From Nocardiopsis sp. FR4 (GTDB lineage Bacteria; Actinomycetota; Actinomycetes; Streptosporangiales; Streptosporangiaceae): DNA of 57,217 nucleotides. Positions within the stretch are counted from its first letter, which is position 1. Each line of letters begins with the position of its first letter. This document shows positions 7,939 to 16,551 of this stretch, in pieces. The stretch spans positions 1 to 57,217 of the forward strand of contig NZ_VWVV01000038.1 of assembly GCF_009830945.1 (NCBI RefSeq), in the 5' to 3' direction. A program made the translations under genes and the position numbers. The notes below the pieces were generated by a model. It ran no database searches. It saw nothing but the letters and a program-made list of their open reading frames with translations, and was not told where the DNA came from.

Positions 7939-8637
7939 TCAGGCCGCCTCGGAGCCCATGATCGGAACGTCCTGGGCGCTGGCGCTGACCCGCACGCCGC
8001 TGGCCGTGGCCTCGATGTCGGTGATGGTCAGTCCGAAGGGCATCTGGGGGGTCTGCGCGCTGAAGGTGAGCATCCCCGCGGCCATGCCGCTGACGTCGAC
8101 CGGCGCGTCGCCGACCTGGACGTCGACGGGGGTCACGGTCACGGTGTCGCCGTCCACCGCGAACTCGCCCGCCGCGCTGACCGAGGTGCTGATACCGAAC
8201 TCCGGGAAGGCCAGCTCGCCGGTGATCCGGGGCTCGCCGCCCTCCGTGGTGATGGTGATGCCCTCGGGCAGGTAGGCGTTGAAGTAGGAGTAGGGGACGG
8301 TCAGGGAGCCGTCCAGCTGCCCGGCCACCACGCTGGGCTGGTCGATCAGGTCGGCGGGGGGCGCGTCGACGTCGCTGGCGGTGACGTCGATCTGCTCGAC
8401 GGTGATGCCGTCCATGGTGGCGGAGGCCGCGGTGATGTTGATCTCGGAGTAGGTCCCGCTGATCGCCTGGGGCAGGAAGGCCCAGCCCTCGATGGACACC
8501 TCCGGCTCCTCGTTGGTCTGGAACTGCTCCGCCACCCGGCTCGCGATCATGTTCTGCGCGAAGCCGCGTGCCGCGATGTCGGCGACGACCACCAGGGCCG
8601 CCAGGAGGACGAGGAGGATGACGAGGAACTTACGCAT
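7939..8637 (-). CDS. LmeA-like / DUF2993 lipid-binding exported protein
   Basis: About 232 aa with an N-terminal signal anchor (KFLVILLVLLAALVVVADIAA) and a DUF2993 domain. This is the family of mycobacterial LmeA, a phospholipid-binding periplasmic protein with a TULIP-like fold. Motifs include ASRVAEQFQ near the N-terminus and repeated short beta strands. Two starts are possible: ATG 8637, used here because the signal begins MRKFL, or GTG 8652. It likely binds lipids on the outer face of the membrane; its client in this organism is unknown. Confidence 0.85.
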   Translation of the reverse strand: MRKFLVILLVLLAALVVVADIAARGFAQNMIASRVAEQFQTNEEPEVSIEGWAFLPQAISGTYSEINITAASATMDGITVEQIDVTASDVDAPPADLIDQPSVVAGQLDGSLTVPYSYFNAYLPEGITITTEGGEPRITGELAFPEFGISTSVSAAGEFAVDGDTVTVTPVDVQVGDAPVDVSGMAAGMLTFSAQTPQMPFGLTITDIEATASGVRVSASAQDVPIMGSEAA

Positions 8638-8816
8638 CGGAAATCCCAGCACACTTTCTTTCGTTCCGGCGCGCTCGCGGCTGGGTCGTCCCGCCGATCG
8701 TGGTCACACGCCATCGGCGTCCGACGGACGCCGGTCATGAAAAACCTGTAGGGAAGGGTACTTCACCCGAGGTGGGACGCCGGGAGCCACCTGGTGGTTC
8801 GTCCCGCCCGGGGGTT

Positions 8817-8833
8817 CGTCCCGGTTCGGGACG
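8817..8833 (-). terminator. Hairpin terminator of the membrane/ABM gene
   Basis: Perfect 7-bp stem (CGTCCCG / CGGGACG) with a 3-nt loop, 31 bp past the stop of the minus-strand gene ending at 8864. Confidence 0.45.
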
Positions 8834-8863
8834 TCGTCGGGGCGCCGGCCGCGCGGTCCTCGC

Positions 8864-10042
8864 TCAGCGCGGCATCAGCATGGCGGCGAGGCCGTCACTG
8901 GCCGCCGCGCCGGAGAGGGAGAGCTCGATCACGTTGGTGGCGACCACGTACTGGGTGCTCAGGCGGGAGAACTCCAGCACGTGCGGCTGCTGCTCGTGCT
9001 CCTCCTGGGCCAGCTCGTCGCGGTAGATCGCGTAGACGATGCGCTGCAGCGGGGCGCTGGGCACCGTGTGGCAGGCGAACAGCAGGGTGTCGGGCTCCCG
9101 GCTGGAGACCTGGGCCACGACGGCGTCGGCGAGGCGGTCGAAACCCGGTCCGCGGCCCTCGGCGAGCGTGTAGATGGTGATGACGCCGCGCAGCTTGGCG
9201 GGCGGCGCCTGGCGGACCGGCGGACCGTCGTAGTAGTCGTCGTAGGGGTCGGCGGTTCGACGCTTACGGCGCACGGGCTCCTCCAGGAGGTCGTCGTCGA
9301 GGTCCTCGTCCGCGTCGTCGTAGTCGTCGTAGTCGTCCTCGTCGTAGGGGTCGCGCCGGGGGCGGGCGGCCAGGGCGGCCGCCCCCCACAGGGCGGCGAC
9401 GGCGCCGAGCATGAGCACCGGCCCCATGGCTCCCAGGCCGAGGCGGCCGACGAGGACGGAGAGCAGCGCGGCCAGCGCCACCAGACCCAGCACCGACAGG
9501 TCCGTCGTCCGGTTGGCGGAGGCGCGTCTGGCGACCGCGGCGAGCGCGGTGACGAGGAGGACAGTGACGAGGATCTGCGCGGCGTTGACGAGGAAGCGCG
9601 GGATGAGGTCGTAGTGGTCGCCCAGGGCGGGGTAGGAGTCGCCGAAGCGGGTACCCACCCGGTCGACGAACAACACCACCAGGGGAACGATGGTGAACGC
9701 GCTGAGGAACAGGCGCGAGGTGAACCGGCCGCGCGGTGAGCGGACGCCGTACTCCAGGGCGCCCCAGGCCATGTAGAGCGGGCCGATGAGGCTGATGCCG
9801 ATGTGCAGCAGCCGGAAGGTGGGCCCGCCGAAGTCGAACATCGCCCCGACCACGCCCGCGCTGAGGCCGACCGTGACACCCAGCGCGGCGACCAGCCAGC
9901 CGGCGGCGGCCACACCGGGACGGCGCTGGGCGTACGCGGCAAGCGCGGCGGTGGCGCTCCAGCCCACCAACGCGCTTATGAATGCCAGTCCTACCGTCAC
10001 CATCCCGACAATGATGCTGCACGTTAGCGGGTGGATGTGCAC
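8864..10042 (-). CDS. Multi-TM protein fused to an ABM-like (monooxygenase fold) domain
   Basis: 392 aa. The N-terminal half has about six or seven TM helices. A very acidic low-complexity linker (DPYDEDDYDDYDDADEDLDD, about residues 230-250) and a basic patch (RRKRR) follow. The last ~110 residues (from GVITIYTLAEGRG) resemble the antibiotic-biosynthesis monooxygenase (ABM, ferredoxin-like) fold, including a CHTVPSAPLQRIVYAIYRDE strand-helix and HVLEF near the end. The GTG at 10042 is used; ATG 10003 (MVTVGLAF) is an alternative. I do not know a named family with this fusion. A membrane-tethered haem- or quinol-related enzyme is only a guess. Confidence 0.75.
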   Translation of the reverse strand: MHIHPLTCSIIVGMVTVGLAFISALVGWSATAALAAYAQRRPGVAAAGWLVAALGVTVGLSAGVVGAMFDFGGPTFRLLHIGISLIGPLYMAWGALEYGVRSPRGRFTSRLFLSAFTIVPLVVLFVDRVGTRFGDSYPALGDHYDLIPRFLVNAAQILVTVLLVTALAAVARRASANRTTDLSVLGLVALAALLSVLVGRLGLGAMGPVLMLGAVAALWGAAALAARPRRDPYDEDDYDDYDDADEDLDDDLLEEPVRRKRRTADPYDDYYDGPPVRQAPPAKLRGVITIYTLAEGRGPGFDRLADAVVAQVSSREPDTLLFACHTVPSAPLQRIVYAIYRDELAQEEHEQQPHVLEFSRLSTQYVVATNVIELSLSGAAASDGLAAMLMPR

Positions 10043-10268
10043 TCGGTACGGATATGCGGGGTTCGTTTGGGACGAGATCCCGCAGAGTGCGGGGCACGAC
10101 CGGGGCCACCACTGTGACCTTCATCACCTGGTTTGCCGTCACATCCCAGCCGCCACACTCGACCCGTGGAGGGCCTTAGGCTCGCACTACGCGGGGAGCG
10201 CCGCCCCGGCGCCGGAGGCCCGCCCGCACCGGAGGGACCGCCTCCTCCGCCCGAGCCAGGAGAGAACC

Positions 10269-11066
10269 GTGTCACACGACGCCGCGCCCCCGCCTCCGAA
10301 CGGCCGCGGGGCCGCCTTCTTCGACGTGGACAACACCCTGATGCGGGGTGCGTCGATCTACCACTTCGCCCGGGGCCTGGCCTCCCGTGACCTGTTCACG
10401 ACCCGCGACCTGATGCGCTTCGCGTGGGGGCAGACGGTGTTCCGCGTGACCGGGAGCGAACAGCCCGAGCACATCAACGCCGCGCGCGAGGCCGCGCTGG
10501 CCTTCGTGGCGGGCCATGACGTGAACGACCTGGTCGCCCTGTGCGAGGAGATCTACGACGACACCATGGCCGACCGCATCTGGGAGGGCACCCGGGCCCT
10601 GGTCCAGGCGCACCTGGACGCGGGGCGGCCCGTGTGGCTGGTGACGGCGACGCCGGTGGAACTGGCCCAGATCATCCGCAGACGGCTGGGGCTGACCGGT
10701 GCGCTGGGCACCGAGGCCGAGAGCATCGACGGGGTGTACACCGGCCGCCTGAACGGGGACCTGCTGCACGGACCGGCCAAGGCGGTCGCGGTGCGCGAAC
10801 TCGCCCTGGAGGAGGGCTGGGACCTCGCCTCCTGCTCGGCCTACAGCGACTCCTCCAACGACCTGCCGCTGCTGTCCCTGGTGGGGCGGCCGCACGCGGT
10901 CAACCCCGACGCCGATCTGCGCCGGTACGCGCGCACCCACGGCTGGCCCGTGCACGACTTCCGACGCCACCGGGCCGCGCTGCGGGTGGCCGTACCGGCC
11001 GCCATGGCGGGAGCGGTCGCAGGGGCGGTGGCGATGCGCGCGGTCAAACACCGCAGAACGGTCTGA
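10269..11066 (+). CDS. HAD-superfamily hydrolase, subfamily IB (SerB-like)
   Basis: 265 aa. Motif I is DVDNT (Asp19, Asp21), motif II the WLVTAT strand, and motif IV YSDSSNDLPLL. This is the HAD-IB group that includes phosphoserine phosphatase and CicA-like proteins. The C-terminal ~40 residues hold a hydrophobic Ala/Gly-rich helix (VAVPAAMAGAVAGAVAM), so the enzyme may be membrane-attached. GTG 10269 follows AGGAGAGAACC. Phospholipid head-group or sugar-phosphate dephosphorylation is possible; the substrate cannot be assigned. The gene converges on the epimerase gene. Confidence 0.9.
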   Translation: MSHDAAPPPPNGRGAAFFDVDNTLMRGASIYHFARGLASRDLFTTRDLMRFAWGQTVFRVTGSEQPEHINAAREAALAFVAGHDVNDLVALCEEIYDDTMADRIWEGTRALVQAHLDAGRPVWLVTATPVELAQIIRRRLGLTGALGTEAESIDGVYTGRLNGDLLHGPAKAVAVRELALEEGWDLASCSAYSDSSNDLPLLSLVGRPHAVNPDADLRRYARTHGWPVHDFRRHRAALRVAVPAAMAGAVAGAVAMRAVKHRRTV

Positions 11067-11172
11067 GAGGCACACGGTCCCCCAGGGCCCGCCCGGCGCC
11101 CACCCGAAGGCGCCCAGAGGCCCTGACGCGCTCCCACGGCGGTTCTCTGGGGGAGAAACCAGGCGAAAGCGC

Positions 11173-12114
11173 TCAGCGCCCCAGCGTGGACCTGGCGAGC
11201 ACGATCACGTGGATGGGGCGCAGACCGCCGCGCGAGGAGGTAAGGCCGGAACGGCGGCTGTCCGCGTAGGACTCGAAGGCCTCCGCGGAGGTGTAGGCGG
11301 GGGACCAGTCCAGCACGCGCTCCAGGGAGCCGGAGTCCATCCCTGAGGTGTCCAGCCCCGCGCGCACGGCGCGGGAGGCGCTGGAACTCGCGTAGTCGAT
11401 CCGGCCGTGCCTGGCCAGCCCGCGCAGCATCCGCAGGCCGCGCGCGGGAACGGGCAGGCGCTGGCCGCCGACGCGGCGCAGGCAGTGGGAGAGCGGGACC
11501 GCGTCCGCGCCCGCCACGTCGAAGAACCCGGTGCCGTCGCTGAGCGCCATGCGCACCAGCGCCTCGACGCCGTCGTCCTCGTGCAGGAACTGCACGTGCG
11601 GGTCCCGGCCGAGCACCGTGGGAACGAAGCGCGAGTCCAGGTAGCGCGTGAGGGGGGTGCTCACCGAGGGGCCGATGAGGTTGGCGAACCGCAGCACGGC
11701 CACCGACAGGTCGGGGCGGCGGCGCTGCAGGCCGCGGGTGTGCCGCTCGACCTCGGACGCGTCGTCGGCGTCCAGGGTGGCGGTGGAGCGCACCACCAGG
11801 CGGCGGACGGTGGAGGAGCGCTGGGCCGCGCCGAGCACCCGCATGGTGCCCAGCACGTTCTCCTCGCGGTTGGGGCTGCCCTGGTTGTCCAGCCCCAGGT
11901 GCAGGACGAGGTCGGCTCCGGAATCGGTGACGATCCGGTCCAGACTCCCGTCGTGCAGGTCGACGTGGGCGTACTCGAAGCCCTCGGAGTCCGCGGGCGG
12001 CGGCGAGGAGTCGGCGCCGATCACCCGGCGCACGCCGGGCTCCTCGCCCAGGGTCTGCGCGACCCGGGCGGCCAGGGGGCTGGAGACCCCGGTGACGAGT
12101 ACGACACGAGCCAT
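11173..12114 (-). CDS. NAD(P)-dependent epimerase/dehydratase-like SDR
   Basis: 313 aa extended short-chain dehydrogenase. The N-terminal Rossmann loop is TGVSSPLAARVA, lacking the usual second and third glycines, so cofactor binding may be weak or altered. No clear YxxxK dyad is visible at the expected place; a serine/threonine strand (VVRSTATL) stands there. It resembles the epimerase commonly found next to the bS22 gene in actinobacteria. ATG 12114 has AAGGAAG upstream. A palindrome lies about 55 bp before the start. The role is unknown and it may be a non-catalytic SDR. Confidence 0.85.
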   Translation of the reverse strand: MARVVLVTGVSSPLAARVAQTLGEEPGVRRVIGADSSPPPADSEGFEYAHVDLHDGSLDRIVTDSGADLVLHLGLDNQGSPNREENVLGTMRVLGAAQRSSTVRRLVVRSTATLDADDASEVERHTRGLQRRRPDLSVAVLRFANLIGPSVSTPLTRYLDSRFVPTVLGRDPHVQFLHEDDGVEALVRMALSDGTGFFDVAGADAVPLSHCLRRVGGQRLPVPARGLRMLRGLARHGRIDYASSSASRAVRAGLDTSGMDSGSLERVLDWSPAYTSAEAFESYADSRRSGLTSSRGGLRPIHVIVLARSTLGR

Positions 12115-12168
12115 GGCGACACGCTTCCTTGGAAGGAGGCAGGATCTGTTCCGGCGGGTCCGCGGACC

Positions 12169-12187
12169 GTTCACCCCGAGGGTGAAC
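12169..12187. promoter_or_regulatory. Palindrome upstream of the epimerase gene
   Basis: GTTCACCC-CGA-GGGTGAAC, perfect 8-bp arms and 19 bp in all, 55 bp upstream of ATG 12114. It looks like a dimeric regulator site. The half-site GTTCACCC resembles a PHO-box unit, but PHO boxes are direct repeats, so PhoP is not the obvious reader. Confidence 0.5.
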
Positions 12188-12344
12188 CGGCGACCGCGAC
12201 CCGTGAGACACAACAGTGCCTCACCCAGAAAATTCCTTTGACACGGCGGAGGGCCGCGCAAGGACGGCGGTGTCTCCGCGTCCGGGGGCGTGCTCGGTGC
12301 GCGCCCGCAGCCCGCGGAGAGACGACGTTCGCCGCGACCCCGCC

Positions 12345-12443
12345 CTACTTCTTGTTGCGGCGCGCCACACGCGTGCGCTTGAGCAGCTTGCGGTGCTTCT
12401 TCTTCGCCATCCGCTTGCGGCGCTTCTTGATGACGGAACCCAT
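12345..12443 (-). CDS. 30S ribosomal protein bS22 (AURKAIP1/COX24 domain)
   Basis: 32 aa, extremely basic: MGSVIKKRRKRMAKKKHRK then LLKRTRVARRNKK. It is almost identical in length and sequence to the actinobacterial mini-protein first seen in mycobacterial ribosome structures and named bS22, where it sits in the small subunit. ATG 12443 is preceded by GAGAAGGTGAT. It is easily missed by length filters. It lies between the PGM-like gene and the epimerase, which is its usual neighbour. Confidence 0.92.
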   Translation of the reverse strand: MGSVIKKRRKRMAKKKHRKLLKRTRVARRNKK

Positions 12444-12662
12444 GGGATCACCTTCTCGCTGACGAGAGTTACGGACATGCCGAACCGCTGAGCGGTGCAA
12501 ACCGGCAAGGGGCTCGGATGCGGTCACTGGCCCGCTGGGCACCGACGCGCTCGGAGCACGAGACGGCCGGTGCGACCGGGACGCACCCGGGGAGGGCCGC
12601 GCTGCAGAGCGCACCCACCGCACCCGAAGCCCCAGCTTACCGTGGCGGGTGCGCGCTCGGGA

Positions 12663-13298
12663 TCACGCCCCGGGGAGCGGAGGCTCGTCCTTGTACAGAA
12701 CGGCGGCGGGCTCGGCGTAGCTGACGCTGGTCAGCCGCTGTTCGGTGAAGGTCAGCGAGGTCACGCTCGCCAGGTTGCACTCGCGCAGGTCCGGGCGGTG
12801 CCACAGGCGCCTGCCCTCGGCGGCGCGGCGCGCCATCCAGATCGGCAGCTGGTGGCTGACGCACACCGCCTCGCGCCCCCAGGCGGCGCGCCGGGCGACC
12901 TTGATGGCCTCCACCATGCGGGCGACGATCTCGCTGTAGGGCTCGCCCCAGGACGGCAGGAAGGGGTTGTAGACCCGGCTGAAGACACGGGGGTCGCGCA
13001 CAGAGCGCCGCGACAACGCCATGCCCTCGAACTTGTTGGCCGCCTCGATGAGCCGGTCGTCCAGGGTGACGGGCAGCCCTGTGGCCTTCTGCAGCGGGAC
13101 GGCCGTCTCCTGGGTGCGGTCCAGCGGCGAGGAGAACAGGGCGGCGATGTCGTGCCCCTCGAACCAGTCGGCGGCCATCTCCGCCATCCGCTGTCCCCGG
13201 TCACTGAGGTGGAAGTCCGGAAGCCTTCCGTAGAGCACCTTGGCCGGGTTGTACACCTCTCCGTGTCGCATCAGGTGCACGACGGTGGTCGTCGTCAT
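12663..13298 (-). CDS. Histidine phosphatase (phosphoglycerate-mutase-like)
   Basis: 211 aa, branch 1 histidine phosphatase. The RHGE motif gives nucleophile His12, the second catalytic His149 is in CVSHQLPIW, and Glu/Arg pocket residues are present (SSPLDRTQET). GAGGGAAAG precedes ATG 13298. It sits 37 bp downstream of hemL, as in many actinobacteria, where it is followed by cytochrome c maturation genes; those are absent here. It is not a glycolytic mutase by sequence; the physiological substrate is unknown. Confidence 0.92.
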   Translation of the reverse strand: MTTTTVVHLMRHGEVYNPAKVLYGRLPDFHLSDRGQRMAEMAADWFEGHDIAALFSSPLDRTQETAVPLQKATGLPVTLDDRLIEAANKFEGMALSRRSVRDPRVFSRVYNPFLPSWGEPYSEIVARMVEAIKVARRAAWGREAVCVSHQLPIWMARRAAEGRRLWHRPDLRECNLASVTSLTFTEQRLTSVSYAEPAAVLYKDEPPLPGA

Positions 13299-13335
13299 CG
13301 TGTGTCTTTCCCTCGGGATCGTGGGCGGTGCGGGA

Positions 13336-14631
13336 TCAGCCCTGGGCCTCGGCCGCCGCCCGGGCGGCCCGGGGCAGCGCCGACACCACCCTGTCGACGG
13401 CGGTGTCGTCGTGCGCGGCTGAGAAGAACCACGCCTCGAAGGCCGCGGGCGGCAAGTACACGCCCTGGTCGAGCATGGCGTGGAAGAACGCGGAGAAGGC
13501 CCTGGTGTCCGTGGTGCGCGCGGTGTCGAAGTCGATGACGTCGCGGTCGGTGAAGAACACCGTGAAGAGGCTGCCGCCGCTCTGGACCCGGTGGGCGACC
13601 CCGGCGGCGTCCAGGGCCTTGGAGACCTCGGTCCGGACCTGCTCGGAGACCTGGTCGATCCGGGCGTAGACCTCGGGCGTGGCCCCCCGCAGGGTGGCGA
13701 GTCCGGCGGCGGTGGCCAGCGGGTTCCCGGACAGCGTACCCGCCTGGTAGACGGGGCCGGTGGGGGCCAGCCGGTCCATGATCTCGGTCCGGCCGCCGAA
13801 CGCGGCGGCGGGCAGACCGCCGCCCATGACCTTGCCGAAGGTCATCAGGTCGGGGGCGACCCGTTCCAGGCCGTACCAGCCCGAGGCGCTGACCCGGAAG
13901 CCGGTGAGGACCTCGTCGAGGACGAGCAGGGCGCCGTTGGCGTGCGCGATCTCCTTGAGCCGGGCGTTGAACCCGGGCCGGGGCGGGACCACGCCCATGT
14001 TGGCGGGGCAGGCCTCGGCGATGACGCAGGCGATCTCCTCGCCGTACTCGGCGAAGGCCCGCTCGACCGCCTCGGTGTCGTTGTAGGGGAGCACCAGGGT
14101 GTCGGCGGCGCTGGCGCCGGTCACGCCCGGGGAGTCGGGCAGGGCGAAGGTGGCCAGCCCCGATCCGGCGGCGGCCAGGAGCGCGTCGACGTGGCCGTGG
14201 TAGTTGCCCGCGAACTTGATGATCTTGCTGCGCCCGGTGAAGCCGCGCGCCAGGCGGATCGCGGACATGGTGGCCTCGGTGCCGGAGTTGACCAGGCGGA
14301 CCTTCTCCACCGGGGTGCGGCCGACGATGAGCTCGGCGAGCTCGACCTCGCCGGGGGTCGGCGCGCCGTAGGAGGTTCCGGCCTCCACCGCGCCGTGCAG
14401 GGCCTCCCTGACGGAGGGCGCGGCGTGCCCGAGGATGAGCGGTCCCCAGGAGCAGATGAGGTCGACGTACTGGCGGCCGTCGGCGTCGGTGAGGTAGGGG
14501 CCCTCACCCCTGACGAAGAAGGGGGGAGTGCCTCCGACCGCGCCGAAGGCGCGCACCGGGGAGTTGACGCCTCCGGGAACGGCGGCGGAGGCGCGTTGGA
14601 AGAGCTCTGCGGAAGTCTGTTGAGTACCCAC
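13336..14631 (-). CDS. hemL: Glutamate-1-semialdehyde 2,1-aminomutase
   Basis: 431 aa class III PLP aminotransferase. It converts glutamate-1-semialdehyde to 5-aminolevulinate, the step after HemA. PLP lysine is Lys267 in TFGKVMGGGLP. Other signatures are VNSGTEATMSAIRLARGFTGRSKIIKF and LDEVLTGFR (split here for length). The start is GTG 14631 with only a weak GGTGGT in front. It is the only tetrapyrrole gene in the window outside the rex-hem block 5 kb away and is co-transcribed with the histidine phosphatase. Confidence 0.96.
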   Translation of the reverse strand: MGTQQTSAELFQRASAAVPGGVNSPVRAFGAVGGTPPFFVRGEGPYLTDADGRQYVDLICSWGPLILGHAAPSVREALHGAVEAGTSYGAPTPGEVELAELIVGRTPVEKVRLVNSGTEATMSAIRLARGFTGRSKIIKFAGNYHGHVDALLAAAGSGLATFALPDSPGVTGASAADTLVLPYNDTEAVERAFAEYGEEIACVIAEACPANMGVVPPRPGFNARLKEIAHANGALLVLDEVLTGFRVSASGWYGLERVAPDLMTFGKVMGGGLPAAAFGGRTEIMDRLAPTGPVYQAGTLSGNPLATAAGLATLRGATPEVYARIDQVSEQVRTEVSKALDAAGVAHRVQSGGSLFTVFFTDRDVIDFDTARTTDTRAFSAFFHAMLDQGVYLPPAAFEAWFFSAAHDDTAVDRVVSALPRAARAAAEAQG

Positions 14632-14697
14632 ACCACCAGTGTGTCAGCTGTGTCCGGTCGCGGTACCGTGACCCGCCCCGCCGCACCGCAGGTCGCC

Positions 14698-14722
14698 GCC
14701 CCGCCCCGGGGAGGGGCGGGGC
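14698..14722 (-). terminator. Hairpin terminator between PAP2 gene and hemL
   Basis: Perfect 10-bp G+C stem with loop GGGGA, 14 bp beyond the PAP2 stop codon. It should insulate hemL from the upstream gene. Confidence 0.6.
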
Positions 14723-14735
14723 ACGCGGGGGGCTT

Positions 14736-15440
14736 TCAGACCCCGGCGGCGCGGGAGTCCGCGGGGGCGTCGGGGCCGGAGCGGGGGGCTGCGACCGCGG
14801 GGAGGGGGCGGGTGGCCGCCGTCGGCGCGTGCGGCCGGTCGGCGCGCACGAGGGGCCGCAGGCGTGTGTCGCGGGCGATCCGGTCCACGAGTCCGGTCAT
14901 GGGGCCGGAGGCGGCCAGGGAGACCAGGACGGCGACGGCGGCGCCGAGCAGGAGGCCGACGGTGACGTCGTGCGGGTAGTGGGCGCCGACGAGGACCCGG
15001 GAGAAGGCCTCCAGGGCGGCGACCGGGACGGCCACGACGGCGGCGCGCCGCCAGGCCAGGACCGCAGCGGCCGCGGCGGCGCCGGCGATGGCCGAGTGGT
15101 TGCTCGGGAAGGACCAGTCACCGATCGGGTCGCACGTGGCGATGGTGGCCAGGTCGGTCATGGCCTGGCAGGGCCGCATCTGTTCGAAGAAGGACTTCAC
15201 CGTGCGGCTGGCCAGGTAGGCCGCCACGGTGGCCACCGGGGCGAGCAGCGCCAGGCCGACCAGACGCGGGTGCTCGGAGCGGGCGCGCCACCAGGCGGCG
15301 AGGAAGAGGACCGCGAACACGCCGAGGAGGAGGTCGGTGCCCGCGTGGACGGCGCTCTGCGCCCATGGGGGGAGGTCCGCCGCGGACTCGATCACGGACC
15401 GGGACCAGGCGGCGCTGACGTCGAGGATCTCGGAGACCAT
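14736..15440 (-). CDS. PAP2-family membrane phosphatase
   Basis: 234 aa with five or six TM helices and all three PAP2 motifs: K82-x6-RP (VKSFFEQMRP), PSNH (112-115) and SR-x5-H-x3-D (SRVLVGAHYPHD, 147-158). Such enzymes remove phosphate from lipid phosphates, for example undecaprenyl diphosphate or phosphatidate, on the outer face of the membrane. GGAGAG lies directly before ATG 15440. The gene is divergent from rraA. Lipid specificity is not visible. Confidence 0.92.
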   Translation of the reverse strand: MVSEILDVSAAWSRSVIESAADLPPWAQSAVHAGTDLLLGVFAVLFLAAWWRARSEHPRLVGLALLAPVATVAAYLASRTVKSFFEQMRPCQAMTDLATIATCDPIGDWSFPSNHSAIAGAAAAAAVLAWRRAAVVAVPVAALEAFSRVLVGAHYPHDVTVGLLLGAAVAVLVSLAASGPMTGLVDRIARDTRLRPLVRADRPHAPTAATRPLPAVAAPRSGPDAPADSRAAGV

Positions 15441-15688
15441 CTCTCTCCAGGAGGTCGTACGGGGAGGGCCGCGTGCGCGGAGTGGGAGCGGGCCACGTTA
15501 CGCCGGGAGATGACGGAACCCTCACGGGTTGATGACGTGAAAGCACACATACTGTCATCAAAACGGACGCTCAAAGTCCCCGAAGCGGGCACACCGACGA
15601 AAGAGAAAGGCGAGACCGACGAAGGGGTCGCGAGTACCCACGAGTAACTTGAGGAGGGTCCACCCGCTCTCCCGAGACCGGAGCTGTC

Positions 15689-16177
15689 ATGACCTCGAAC
15701 TTCTCCACGGCGGACCTCATCGACGACCACGGCGACACCCTGCGCAGCTGCTCCACGCAGTTCCGCCAGTACGGCGGACGCACGGTGTTCTCCGGCCGGA
15801 TCCGCACCGTCCGGTGCCACGAGGACAACGGGCTGGTCAAGCAGGTGCTGAACACCCCCGGGGAGGGCGCCGTGCTGGTCGTGGACGGCGGCGGCTCGCT
15901 CCGGTCCGCCCTGATGGGCGACATGATCGCCGAGGCCGCGGTGGCCAACGGCTGGGCCGGGGCGGTCATTCACGGGGCCGTGCGCGACACCGTGGCCCTG
16001 GGCCGCCTGGACCTGGGCATCAAGGCTCTGGGCTCCAACCCGCGCAAGTCGCTCAAGGACGCGGCCGGTCGCCTGGACGTTCCGGTGACCTTCGGCGATG
16101 TCACCTTCGTCCCGGGCGAGTGGCTCTACAGCGACGAGGACGGCGTGGTCGTGAACGCCGAGCGGATCAGCCCCTGA
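15689..16177 (+). CDS. rraA: RraA-family protein / 4-hydroxy-4-methyl-2-oxoglutarate aldolase-like
   Basis: 162 aa, full length for RraA. Key motifs: TADLIDDHG at the N-terminus, GDMIAEAAVANGWAGAVIHG and the GAVRD loop, where Arg and Asp bind metal and substrate in class II HMG aldolases. In gammaproteobacteria RraA inhibits RNase E; in many bacteria the family acts as an HMG/oxaloacetate aldolase, and either could hold here. A strong hairpin follows the stop. Confidence 0.92.
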   Translation: MTSNFSTADLIDDHGDTLRSCSTQFRQYGGRTVFSGRIRTVRCHEDNGLVKQVLNTPGEGAVLVVDGGGSLRSALMGDMIAEAAVANGWAGAVIHGAVRDTVALGRLDLGIKALGSNPRKSLKDAAGRLDVPVTFGDVTFVPGEWLYSDEDGVVVNAERISP

Positions 16178-16192
16178 TCCGGGGCACGGGGC

Positions 16193-16218
16193 GGAGGGGG
16201 CGCCGCGGCGCCCCCTCC
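16193..16218 (+). terminator. rraA terminator
   Basis: Perfect 12-bp inverted repeat (GGAGGGGGCGCC / GGCGCCCCCTCC) around GC, 15 bp after the rraA stop. Confidence 0.7.
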
Positions 16219-16371
16219 CGCACGGCCGTACCGGGGCCCGTCTCCGGGGTGTGTACGCCCTGCCGCACGACGCCCCGGCACAACGTTCGCCGCGTCCGCG
16301 TCCTCTACCGGATCGTCCCCGAGTGCGCCGGTGCGCGAACGCCCCTGCCCGTGAGCCAGAAGGACCTGGCC

Positions 16372-16551
16372 ATGCCTGCCCTCCTCGGTGGCAGAGCACG
16401 CACCGAGGAGGAGTTCCGAGAACTGGGACGGCGGGCGTCCCTGTGCCTGGCCGAGATCGTTCCGGCCCCGGCGGCGGGGCTGTACCTGCCGGAACACCGG
16501 CCCGCGGGGTGGGGCTCCCCGCGGCGGCCGGGACCAGGCCGGGGCTCATGA
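16372..16551 (+). CDS. Small ORF, possibly the 5' end of a broken gene
   Basis: 59 codons (MPALLGGRARTEEEFRELG...) with AAGGAC 8 nt before the ATG. Residues 1-46 look protein-like (charged helix, then LCLAEIVPAPAAGLYLPEH). The last ~12 are only the antisense of the MFS gene. I do not recognise it. It may be a real short protein or the N-terminal stub of a gene cut at about 16,515. Confidence 0.35.
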   Translation: MPALLGGRARTEEEFRELGRRASLCLAEIVPAPAAGLYLPEHRPAGWGSPRRPGPGRGS

